From JAWLFY01 sp964462125 (lineage in GTDB: Bacteria; Planctomycetota; Planctomycetia; Pirellulales; Pirellulaceae), in NCBI GenBank assembly GCA_964462125.1, contig CAYWXT010000284.1, positions 1-6,702 of the forward strand: 6,702 nt of DNA, written 5' to 3'. Shown here piece after piece: positions 1 through 6,306 of this stretch. Position numbers and translations under genes: made by a program. The first letter of the stretch is position 1, and every line of letters starts with the position of its first letter. The notes under the pieces are model-generated. The model ran no database searches. It had not been told where the DNA came from and saw nothing but the letters and a program-made list of their open reading frames with translations.

Positions 1-124
1 CACCACGATCCGGCTCGGAGTACGTCCGTTTCGCCGAAACGGACGTCGAAGCGGCAGGACGCCAACCAGGGCCAAAACGTCCAGGCAGCGGAACACGCCC
101 AGCCAGCACCACGATCCGGCTCGG
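1..124. repeat. 18-bp direct repeat pair, 106-bp period, probable dispersed intergenic repeat
   Basis: The 18-mer CACCACGATCCGGCTCGG occurs at 1-18 and again, identical, at 107-124, so the unit repeats with a 106-bp period. The left copy sits at the window edge, so the array may continue outside. Between the copies lie a perfect hairpin (22-46) and a stretch without obvious coding character. This is the 3' flank of the oxoprolinase-family gene, which ends at 138. The arrangement suggests a dispersed or tandem intergenic repeat, but only two partial units are visible and family membership cannot be tested here. Confidence 0.6.
22..46. other. Perfect 11-bp-stem hairpin downstream of the oxoprolinase-family gene
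   Basis: ACGTCCGTTTC (22-32) and GAAACGGACGT (36-46) are exact reverse complements around a 3-nt loop (GCC). The stem lies about 90 bp past the stop codon of the minus-strand gene that ends at 138. Neither strand has a T-run after it, so it is not a canonical intrinsic terminator. It could still mark a transcript end, or be the palindromic core of the repeat that flanks it. The palindrome is seen directly; the role is inferred. Confidence 0.55.
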
Positions 125-137
125 CGAGGGGGATGTG

Positions 138-3100
138 TTAGCCTGACTTCCCCCAACCGCCGCCGCCGGGGGTTTCGATCCGCAAGCGGTCGCCGGGGAG
201 CACCTCGATGGTCGCGGTGGGTCCGAGCGAGACGACATGACCGTCGCGAATCAGGCGGTTGGTCCCCGGCATTCCCGGTTGCCCCCCGGCCGCGCCATAG
301 GGGGCCGTCGTGCGGCGACTGGTGATCAGGGAGAGGGTCAGTGGACGGAGGAACTCAATCTCTCGAATGATCCCATCGCCACCATTGTGGTCTCCTTTGC
401 CCCCGCTGTCGCGACGTATGAGAAACGCATGAAGCCGTAGCGGCAGCCGCGACTCGAGCACTTCCGCATCGGTGATCCGCGTGTTGGTCATGTGCGTGTG
501 GACCGCATCGGCGCCGTCGCCGGCCGCCGTCGCACCGCTGCCTCCGCCGATCGTTTCGTAGTAACCGAACGTCTCGTCACCGATCAGTAGGTTGTTCATC
601 GTTCCTTGGGACGCCGCGGCGACGCCCAGGGCGCCGAGCAGCACATCAACGATCCGCTGGCTTGTTTCCACGTTTCCGGCAACAACCGCCGCGCAGTCCG
701 CCGGTGATTCGTGCGGCGGCGGATTCAGGAGCCCGGCGGGGATCAGCAAATCGACGTCACGGAGCACCCCTTCGCAAAGCGGCAACTCCGAGCCGGTAAC
801 CGATCGCAGCACATACATTACCGCGGCGGTGACGATCGATGGGGTCGCGTTGAACCCGTGTGGATGCACCGCGCCGGTGCCGCTGAAGTCGATTGTCAAC
901 CGCGAGTGTCCCGTCGACCGCGAGCGTTGCCGCTCGATGCGGACGCGGATCGGTGTGCCGTCGTCGAGGTAATCGACGAAGTTCAGCGTCCGCTCGGGCA
1001 ACGTCTCGATCCAGCCCCCGATCGAGTCTCCGGCGAGATCGACCAGCCTGCCCATCATCCGGTCGACGGTGCGGGCACCGTAGCGGCGAGCGAGTGCGAC
1101 CAACGCCCGCTGGCCATCGTAGCCGGCAGCCTGCTGGGCCGCGACGTCGGCCAGGTTCTCTTCGACGCTCCGCGACGGGAACGGGCCGGATGAAAGCAGT
1201 TCGCGAAGTCGGTCCTCACGCGAGGTTCCGTAACGGACGAGGGGGAAGTCGCGGATCACGACGCCTTCCTCGGCCAGCGAGCTCGCTTCAGGGGGCATCG
1301 AACCGGGAGTCCGCCCGCCGACTTCAGCGTGGTGGGCGCGAGAGGCGACGAAGAAATCGGGCGCTGGGGAGCTCGCATCGACGAAGACCGGGGTCACGAG
1401 CGTCACGTCCGGCAGATGCGATCCACCCGCGTAAGGGTCATTGCTGAGGTAGCAATCGCCGGGGGACATTTCAGGAAAGACTTGCATCATCCGGCGGACG
1501 GTGTGTCCCATCGCGCCGAGGTGGACCGGGACGTGCGGCGCGTTGGCGATCAAGGCTCCATCGCGGCGGAACACGGCACAGCTATAGTCGCGGCGCTGCT
1601 TGACATTGACGCTGACCGACGTCCGGCGCAGCGTTTCGCCCATCGCTTCGGCGATCCCCTGCAAGCGGCGGGCGACGACTTCGACCAACACCGGGTCGTC
1701 CAGATCGGTCTCGTCCCGGCGATCATCGATCGGGACATCTGTCATTTCACGCGTCTCGGCGACCGGCACCAGTTCGATCACACCCTGGGGGCCGACGACG
1801 CCTTGCCAGCCCGGTTCCACGATCAGGGTGCTGGTGTCGCTGGCGATCATACAGGGGGCAACGATCGAGTCCCCCTCGCGCAACGCGTCCCGGTCGATCA
1901 GCTCTCCATCAACGAAACCATTGCGGTCCCAAAATCGGGTGCGCACCGGTAGCCGCGATGAGTGTGGGGTGTGACGGGCGAGGGGCGTCCGGGAGCGGAG
2001 CGTCGCCTCGCAGCGGATGGCGACGAGTTCCACTTGGCGCTCCGGGCGGTGGTAGCCGAAAACGTCTCGGTGCCGGTTTGCAAATCGCTCAGCAAGCGTT
2101 GCCTTCGGCTCCAGGTCGAGCTGCAGACTCGACTCGGTGCCGACATACCGCAGGTCGCACTCCCAGTAAAATTCGGGTTGCCTCGAACCATTGTGTTCCT
2201 GCCGAAGTTCCTGCTCCGCTTCAATGCGCAACTCCGCCGCGACGGCGTCGGCATGTTTCAAAACGTCCTCGGTGAGCGGTCGATAGATCCCTCGAGCGAC
2301 AACCCGTCCGACATCTGCGAGGCCGATTCCCAGGGCGCTCAACATCGCAGCATCGGGATGGTCGATGATGTGGGCCATGCCCAGCGTTGCGGCAACGCGA
2401 CAGAGGTGCTGGCCGGCGGCGCCGCCAAAGCCGACCAAGCTCATTTCACGGGCGTCGCACCCTTCGGCGGTGCTGACCGCGCGGACCGCCTCGGCCATGT
2501 GCGTCACCGCGATTTGAAAAAAACCTTCGGCCAAGGCCTCGCGTGACGGCAGCTGGTTCGGCATCCGTCCGGCAACCGCTTCCAAGCACCCCAGGGCCGC
2601 GTCCCGGTCGAGCGGAAACGGAAATCGCTTGACCGGAACGCGGCCGAGCAGCAGGTTCACATCGGTCAGCGTCAGCGGCCCGCCACGGCCGTAGCAGGCT
2701 GGACCGGGATCGGCACCGGCGCTCTCGGGCCCGACGATCAGCCTGCCACCTGCCTCGGAGGTCGCCCCGCGGAAGTCGCATATCGAACCTCCCCCGGCGG
2801 CTATCGTGTGGATGTCCATCATCGGCGTCATCACGCGGAGCCCGGCGACGCGGCTCTCATAGCGACGCCCGACGCGGCCCTGATGCCGACTCACATCGGT
2901 GCTCGTGCCCCCCATGTCGAGCCCGATCGCGGCGGAAACGCCACACGATTCAGCCACATCCGCCAGCGCAACGACCCCGCCGGCTGGCCCGGAAAGGATG
3001 CTGTCACGGCCTCGGAATCCGACCGGGGCGACCAGGTTCCCGCCACTGGTCATCAACCGCAGCCGGCACGATTCGCGGCCACCAAACTGATCCCAAACCC

Positions 3101-3983
3101 GCTCCACGTAGCCGGACAAGACCGGGTTGAGATAGGCGTCGAGCGTCGTCGTCTCGGCACGCGAGATCAGTTTGATCAGCGGTGCGACCTCGCTGGAACG
3201 ACTGACCGCGTCGAAACCGAGTTCCCGAGCAACCCGCTCGCAGATCTCCTCCTGGGCCGAATCGACGTGGGCGTGGAGCAGACAGATCGCCAAAGATTCC
3301 ACCCCTTGGTGCCACAGTTCGGTCAGCTGACGACGAAGCTGGGACTCATCGATCGGGGCGAGCACCCTCCCGGTCGCGTCGAGACGTCCATCGATCTCGA
3401 GTACCTGTTCGGTCAAAGGCGACGGTTTTCGAATCGACAAAGCGAACAAATCAGGCCGGTCCTGCTCGCCGATGCGAAGCAGATCTTGAAAGCCGCCAGT
3501 CACCAGCAAGGCGGTCCTGGCACCGCCCCGGGTCAGCAGCGCATTGGTTCCCCGCGTCGTCCCGAGCCGGACCTCCATGTGCGGCAACGGATCACAAGGG
3601 GGAATGCCGAGCAGCAAACGGACCGCAAGCACCGGCGCCTCCAAACCTGGATCGAGCTCCAACACCGTTCCTTCGGCGGCGAGGTCCCCAAGGTCGCAAT
3701 CGACCTCCATCATGCCGCTGGCGCCGTCGCAGGACGTCACCGTCCCGAGGTGCCGGTGGTTTCCTTCCCGACCGATTTCCGACAGTCTCGCCCCGACCCA
3801 AAAGCGGTCGATCGCGTGCAGCGGCGGCAATCGCAATTGCACACGACGTCGGCCAGGGATGTCGATCACCGCGGCGCGGACGACGCCGCTGCTGAGCACC
3901 TTGGTGACCCGGCACCGGCCGTCCCGGGTGACGAAGCAGTCGGTGAAGGTGCCGCCGACATCGGACCAAACTTCGATCGTCAT
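138..3983 (-). CDS. Fused HyuA-HyuB hydantoinase/5-oxoprolinase family protein
   Basis: This 1281-aa cytoplasmic protein joins the two halves of the hydantoinase/oxoprolinase family in one chain, like eukaryotic 5-oxoprolinase (OPLAH, close to this length). The family hydrolyses or carboxylates cyclic amides and ketones using ATP. The HyuA half starts with the phosphate-binding motif DVGGTFTDC (residues 8-16). It continues with LGTTRGTNALL (140-150), SGPAGG (331-336), the second ATPase motif GLDMGGTSTDVS (354-365) and IHTIAAGGGS (391-400). An acidic linker (about 745-765) leads to the HyuB half: LSNDPYAGGSHLPDV (846-860), RAHHAEVGG (882-890), YETIGGGSGA (1142-1151) and the C-terminal TPGGGGWG (1271-1278). 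Residues 35-133 form an insertion between the first motif and GTTRGTNALL that is much longer than in classical OPLAH. GTTRGTNALL also departs from the usual GTTVATNALLER, so 5-oxoproline as substrate is unproven. The ATG at 3983 lies directly before the nucleotide motif and 18 bp after the upstream gene's stop; a weak AGGG precedes it. The frame is intact. Confidence 0.93.
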   Translation of the reverse strand: MTIEVWSDVGGTFTDCFVTRDGRCRVTKVLSSGVVRAAVIDIPGRRRVQLRLPPLHAIDRFWVGARLSEIGREGNHRHLGTVTSCDGASGMMEVDCDLGDLAAEGTVLELDPGLEAPVLAVRLLLGIPPCDPLPHMEVRLGTTRGTNALLTRGGARTALLVTGGFQDLLRIGEQDRPDLFALSIRKPSPLTEQVLEIDGRLDATGRVLAPIDESQLRRQLTELWHQGVESLAICLLHAHVDSAQEEICERVARELGFDAVSRSSEVAPLIKLISRAETTTLDAYLNPVLSGYVERVWDQFGGRESCRLRLMTSGGNLVAPVGFRGRDSILSGPAGGVVALADVAESCGVSAAIGLDMGGTSTDVSRHQGRVGRRYESRVAGLRVMTPMMDIHTIAAGGGSICDFRGATSEAGGRLIVGPESAGADPGPACYGRGGPLTLTDVNLLLGRVPVKRFPFPLDRDAALGCLEAVAGRMPNQLPSREALAEGFFQIAVTHMAEAVRAVSTAEGCDAREMSLVGFGGAAGQHLCRVAATLGMAHIIDHPDAAMLSALGIGLADVGRVVARGIYRPLTEDVLKHADAVAAELRIEAEQELRQEHNGSRQPEFYWECDLRYVGTESSLQLDLEPKATLAERFANRHRDVFGYHRPERQVELVAIRCEATLRSRTPLARHTPHSSRLPVRTRFWDRNGFVDGELIDRDALREGDSIVAPCMIASDTSTLIVEPGWQGVVGPQGVIELVPVAETREMTDVPIDDRRDETDLDDPVLVEVVARRLQGIAEAMGETLRRTSVSVNVKQRRDYSCAVFRRDGALIANAPHVPVHLGAMGHTVRRMMQVFPEMSPGDCYLSNDPYAGGSHLPDVTLVTPVFVDASSPAPDFFVASRAHHAEVGGRTPGSMPPEASSLAEEGVVIRDFPLVRYGTSREDRLRELLSSGPFPSRSVEENLADVAAQQAAGYDGQRALVALARRYGARTVDRMMGRLVDLAGDSIGGWIETLPERTLNFVDYLDDGTPIRVRIERQRSRSTGHSRLTIDFSGTGAVHPHGFNATPSIVTAAVMYVLRSVTGSELPLCEGVLRDVDLLIPAGLLNPPPHESPADCAAVVAGNVETSQRIVDVLLGALGVAAASQGTMNNLLIGDETFGYYETIGGGSGATAAGDGADAVHTHMTNTRITDAEVLESRLPLRLHAFLIRRDSGGKGDHNGGDGIIREIEFLRPLTLSLITSRRTTAPYGAAGGQPGMPGTNRLIRDGHVVSLGPTATIEVLPGDRLRIETPGGGGWGKSG

Positions 3984-4001
3984 GGCCCTATCCGGAGGCG
4001 A

Positions 4002-4193
4002 TCAAACCATCCATCCGAGTACCAGCAAAATCAGGAAAATGACCCCCATGAAACCAGTGATCCAGCGGGCGGTGTGCCACGCGTGACGCAGGATCAGCGA
4101 CGTGTCTTCATGGCGCGTGGCGCCGAAGACCAACGAGATCGCAACGATCAGCGGCACGTAATACAACAGGTAGGTCGGCGAGATGGAAAGCAT
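4002..4193 (-). CDS. Small two-helix membrane protein, function unknown
   Basis: The 63-aa product is almost entirely hydrophobic. One predicted membrane helix spans about residues 7-25 (YLLYYVPLIVAISLVFGA) and a second about 44-63, ending at the C-terminus. They are joined by a short polar loop (about 26-43) with three histidines and several arginines. Both termini would therefore lie on the same side of the membrane. There is no catalytic motif and I do not recognise a named family, although small proteins of this look occur beside TM2-like genes in planctomycetes, as far as I recall. The stop (TGA, 4002-4004) is 18 bp before the start of the oxoprolinase-family gene on the same strand, which suggests co-transcription. 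The start ATG (4191-4193) has no clear Shine-Dalgarno site. The coherent two-helix pattern and tight spacing argue that the ORF is real despite its size. Confidence 0.75.
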   Translation of the reverse strand: MLSISPTYLLYYVPLIVAISLVFGATRHEDTSLILRHAWHTARWITGFMGVIFLILLVLGWMV

Positions 4194-4288
4194 GGGAAAT
4201 GCAGCCGTGAAGCGGCGTGAGTGGGGGTGTATGGGAGGAGTGTGGCAATGACGTCTGAACGACCATCCGACGCGGTTTGCAACGGAGC

Positions 4289-4882
4289 CTAGGAACGGAC
4301 CGATTTTTCCTCCGCCTGCTGGTCCTGATCCTTCTTCCGACGACCACTGATCGGAACGGCGAGCGGCCCGGCGTAGGCGTCGTAGACGACCAAGATATTC
4401 AGCAATCCAGCAATCATCGTGTACCAGGTTCCCATCTCGTAGCCCGCACCATGGCGTGCATACCAGGCGGCGATCTCATCCGGTTCCGACTCGAACACCG
4501 GCCGGTGCGGAGGTGCCATGAACCCGCCCCAAAGAGGCCGGTAGCCTTCGATGGTCTCGCCGTTGACCGTCGCCCGCCGCATCCGATCGCCCTGGATCAA
4601 TGCCGGCAGCGCCGCGGCGCCGACGCCGGCCTGCAAGAAGTAATGCCACCGCTTGTCACCCGGTTGCCAAGACGCGTAAACGACGTGACCGCCGCCAAGG
4701 GCGAACCCCAGAATCCAGGTGCAAAGGATGCAGACGACGAACAAACTCCCCTTCGCATGGCGGCGCTGATAAAAGTGCCCCGCGCCAGGAATCAGCCATG
4801 CGAGCAGGGCGGCGAAGCCGCGATGGCGAAGATCGACGCGGATCTGATCCACTTCAATCACGTTCGGATCGATCGAAGGCAT
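4289..4882 (-). CDS. TM2/DUF6677-like integral membrane protein
   Basis: The 197-aa protein carries the TM2-type signature IPGAGHFYQRRHAKG (residues 31-45). Here a first helix (about 21-38) ends in PGxGHFY and a basic turn leads into a second helix (about 46-66). Further hydrophobic stretches lie at about 82-97 and 152-175. The tail is highly charged (about 180-195, RRKKDQDQQAEEK). It resembles a planctomycete family of unknown function that I recall as DUF6677; this is from memory. The frame stays open far upstream, to 5761, but that extension runs antisense through the lipoprotein gene. The ATG at 4882 (MPSIDPNVIE) is the natural start just before the first helix. No clear ribosome-binding site is visible. 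It is the first gene of the minus-strand cluster and is divergent from the lipoprotein gene. Its biochemical role is unknown. Confidence 0.85.
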   Translation of the reverse strand: MPSIDPNVIEVDQIRVDLRHRGFAALLAWLIPGAGHFYQRRHAKGSLFVVCILCTWILGFALGGGHVVYASWQPGDKRWHYFLQAGVGAAALPALIQGDRMRRATVNGETIEGYRPLWGGFMAPPHRPVFESEPDEIAAWYARHGAGYEMGTWYTMIAGLLNILVVYDAYAGPLAVPISGRRKKDQDQQAEEKSVRS

Positions 4883-5122
4883 GGGGCGGGCGCAGGATGA
4901 AAATGAGGGGGAACGGCCGAGAAGGGATGCTGCTGCTTCATTGTGAAACAATCCGCGAGAAAACGATAGCCGAGTCACCCTTGACCCGGGCCGAGTCCTT
5001 TCCCTATCGACTGGTGACCGTATTCGACAGTCGATCACGGAGAGGTCGATTACGGAGATCGACCCCGCCGGCCAATGCGGCCGCCGTTGGATTCGCGCCC
5101 CTCGGATGGATGCCCAACCAAG
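4883..5122. promoter_or_regulatory. Divergent intergenic region with candidate promoter for the lipoprotein
   Basis: This 240-bp gap separates two genes transcribed away from each other, so it should hold both promoters. On the plus strand TTGACC (4981-4986) matches five of six bases of the sigma-70 -35 box, and TATCGA (5005-5010) lies 18 bp further on as a weak -10. That would leave a leader of about 105 nt. A 13-bp palindrome, ATTGT-GAA-ACAAT, lies at 4940-4952, nearer the minus-strand gene. No convincing minus-strand promoter was found. The boxes are visible but matches this weak are common by chance, so only the general regulatory role of the region is well supported. Confidence 0.4.
5030..5064. 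promoter_or_regulatory. Operator-like cluster of overlapping direct and inverted repeats
   Basis: GTCGATCACGGAGA (5030-5043) is repeated as GTCGATTACGGAGA (5045-5058), identical at 13 of 14 positions with a 15-bp period. The second copy is also part of an inverted repeat, GGTCGAT (5044-5050) and ATCGACC (5058-5064), around a 7-nt spacer. TCGA-CAG-TCGA (5024-5034) adjoins on the left. The cluster sits 59-93 bp before the lipoprotein start and just after the candidate promoter, where a repressor or leader structure could act. The repeats are seen directly; any binding protein is unknown. Confidence 0.4.
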
Positions 5123-5731
5123 ATGATCCGCCCACTGAACCAAGCTCTCAATCGATTCTGCCTGCTGTTGGTCCCCGGCATTCTCTCCTCGTGCCTCGTC
5201 GGGTGCGGATCGAGTTCCGATGTCGCCCAGACCCCAGAGCAGACAGCTGACTCCACCGAAGTCGCCCAGGCGGAGGAGAGCCCTGTGGAGGTGGTCAGCC
5301 AGTTCCTCGACCGCGTCCGCCGCGGTGGCGACGGCGCAGCGGCCGGCCATCTGTTGACCGAAAAAGCCCAATCGGAACTGGAACGGATCGGCCGGTCGGT
5401 CCAGCCGATCGGTTCGCCTGACGCCCGCTTCGATGTCTCCCGCAGCCAAGACGTGCCGGGAGAACCCGATTCGGCGCTTGTCCACAGTGTCTGGAGCGAG
5501 CCCACCGGGGACGGATCCAACGCCGAGTACCAAGTCGTGTGGGCTGTCGAGCGGGACCCGGTCCAGTGGCGAATCAGCGGCCTGGCAATGGAGATCGAGC
5601 CGGGGCAATCCCCTGAAATCATCGACTTCGAAGATGGCGAGCTCATGGCACAGCTGCTCACCGCCAGCGAACGGCCGGTCGACGAAACGCCTGCGCAAGC
5701 CTCCGCCGAGGATCCCCCCGTCAGCCGCTGA
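5123..5731 (+). CDS. Predicted lipoprotein with a C-terminal NTF2-like-type globular domain
   Basis: The 202-aa product begins with a type II signal peptide: a basic n-region (MIRPLNQALNR), a hydrophobic core (about 12-23) and the lipobox LVGC. This predicts lipidation of Cys28 and export across the inner membrane. A polar, acidic linker (about 29-52, rich in E, Q, T, S) leads into a globular domain (about 53-175). The domain starts SPVEVVSQFLDRVRRGGDGAAAGHLLTEKA and later has the strand-like segment AEYQVVWAVERDPVQWRISGLAMEI. This helix-then-sheet pattern resembles NTF2-like or DUF4878-type domains that often follow bacterial lipoprotein signals; the fold is inferred, not shown. An in-frame ATG at 5075 would add 16 residues ahead of the signal peptide, so 5123 is preferred. 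No Shine-Dalgarno site is visible. The gene stands alone on its strand. Its ligand or partner is unknown. Confidence 0.85.
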   Translation: MIRPLNQALNRFCLLLVPGILSSCLVGCGSSSDVAQTPEQTADSTEVAQAEESPVEVVSQFLDRVRRGGDGAAAGHLLTEKAQSELERIGRSVQPIGSPDARFDVSRSQDVPGEPDSALVHSVWSEPTGDGSNAEYQVVWAVERDPVQWRISGLAMEIEPGQSPEIIDFEDGELMAQLLTASERPVDETPAQASAEDPPVSR

Positions 5732-5805
5732 GCCCACCGGCGATCGACGGCGCACGCTCAATCATCAGAAAAACTGGAGCGCCGCCGTCGGCCCGGCCGG
5801 TTTGG

Positions 5806-5885
5806 ACCACGATGGGCACGATGAGTCACGAAGGAGTGGAAGGGGAGCCTGAGAAGCCTTCGTGACGCTTCGTGCTCTTTGTGGT
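5806..5885. repeat. 29-nt imperfect inverted repeat of CACGAAGG-type units
   Basis: The arms 5806-5834 and 5857-5885 are reverse complements at 24 of 29 positions around a 22-nt centre. The innermost 10 bp are perfect (GTCACGAAGG 5825-5834, CCTTCGTGAC 5857-5866). Each arm is itself a degenerate direct repeat with about 9-bp steps: CACGATGGG, CACGATGAG, CACGAAGGA on the left and CTTCGTG-type steps on the right. Arrays of CACGAAGGA-like 9-mers occur as intergenic repeats in diverse bacteria, from memory including those near GxxExxY-protein genes. It may be a repeat-element remnant or a structured transcript end. No T-run follows. Confidence 0.7.
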
Positions 5886-6083
5886 GCCCCCCTCTTCCGC
5901 GCACCGATCCGCTGCAGCATCGAACGCGACGCGGCTCTCTGCCTGCCTTCCCCCTGCCGTGGGTAGATCCTCTTCCAGCGGCACCGCAATCACTTCGGCT
6001 CCAAATTCCCCACTTGAGCGGACTTTGGTGAGCGTCGCGGGCGTGGCGCCGAAAAATCCTTCGCATTTCCGTGATTTGGACGA

Positions 6084-6111
6084 TTGACACCGAGTTTACC
6101 AGGGTTACTTT
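6084..6111 (+). promoter_or_regulatory. Candidate promoter for the cysteine-rich protein gene
   Basis: A perfect -35 hexamer TTGACA (6084-6089) is followed after 16 bp by a poor -10 match, TACTTT (6106-6111). A second weak pair, TTGCCT (6149-6154) and CATATT (6171-6176), also with a 16-bp spacer, lies closer to the gene. Both fall in the only AT-rich stretch of the intergenic region, which is why I expect a promoter here. From the first pair the leader would be about 190 nt and would include the hairpin at 6186-6204. The exact start site cannot be decided from sequence alone. Confidence 0.35.
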
Positions 6112-6185
6112 AACGGCGAAATTGCGCTATCGGAAAAGCCAACGTAAATTGCCTGGATTTTCTATTCGCGCATATTTCGAAGGGC

Positions 6186-6204
6186 CCGGCGAATGGCTCG
6201 CCGG
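6186..6204 (+). other. Perfect 7-bp hairpin in the leader of the cysteine-rich gene
   Basis: CCGGCGA (6186-6192) and TCGCCGG (6198-6204) pair perfectly around a 5-nt loop (ATGGC). It lies about 100 nt before the start codon at 6307, downstream of both candidate promoters, so it would be transcribed as part of the 5' leader. There is no following T-run and no recognisable riboswitch. A role in transcript stability or translation is possible but unsupported. Confidence 0.4.
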
Positions 6205-6295
6205 TTGCTCATGTTGTTCACGTCGGGCTCGAGGATCGTGCCCGCAACAAATTGATGTGCGAATACGGATCGCACCGAACACTCCGAAAACCTTT

Positions 6296-6300
6296 GGGAG
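6296..6300 (+). promoter_or_regulatory. Shine-Dalgarno site of the cysteine-rich protein gene
   Basis: GGGAG lies 6 nt before the ATG at 6307. It is the best ribosome-binding site in the window; the other genes have weak or no visible sites. It supports the chosen start, which also places the signal peptide exactly at the N-terminus. Confidence 0.6.
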
Positions 6301-6306
6301 ACTTCG

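Larger units (their letters stand above)
5732..6306. other. 575-bp intergenic region without a convincing gene
   Basis: Open frames here on both strands are short, arginine-rich and without domains, as expected from GC-rich non-coding sequence. The first 60 bp contain a loose inverted repeat (CGACGGCG 5745-5752, CGCCGTCG 5783-5790, 30-nt loop) that might aid termination after the lipoprotein but has no T-run. Then come a large inverted repeat (5806-5885), an unremarkable GC-rich stretch (5886-6060) and a clearly more AT-rich stretch (about 6060-6180) that probably holds the promoter of the gene starting at 6307. No tRNA-like fold was noticed. Confidence 0.6.

Noticed and set aside
1..124. Open minus-strand frame through the repeat region
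   Set aside because: It is open only for about 40 codons, has no convincing start, and is best explained as the repeat read in a GC-rich frame.
2808..4220. A 470-codon open frame on the plus strand
   Set aside because: It lies antisense to the oxoprolinase-family and small membrane protein genes. It is rich in Arg, His, Asp and Gln with no domain, the usual shadow of a GC-rich gene.
4883..5761. N-terminal extension of the TM2-like protein to 490 residues
   Set aside because: The extension is antisense to the lipoprotein gene, has an unstructured composition and no motif. The ATG at 4882 places the first membrane helix at the expected distance.
5745..5790. Inverted repeat CGACGGCG/CGCCGTCG as a lipoprotein terminator
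   Set aside because: The loop is 30 nt and there is no T-run, so it fails as an intrinsic terminator. It is only mentioned in the intergenic description.
5758..6090. Minus-strand open frame of 110 codons in the intergenic region
   Set aside because: It is Arg-, His- and Gly-rich, runs through the CACGAAGG-type inverted repeat and shows no domain, signal peptide or ribosome-binding site.
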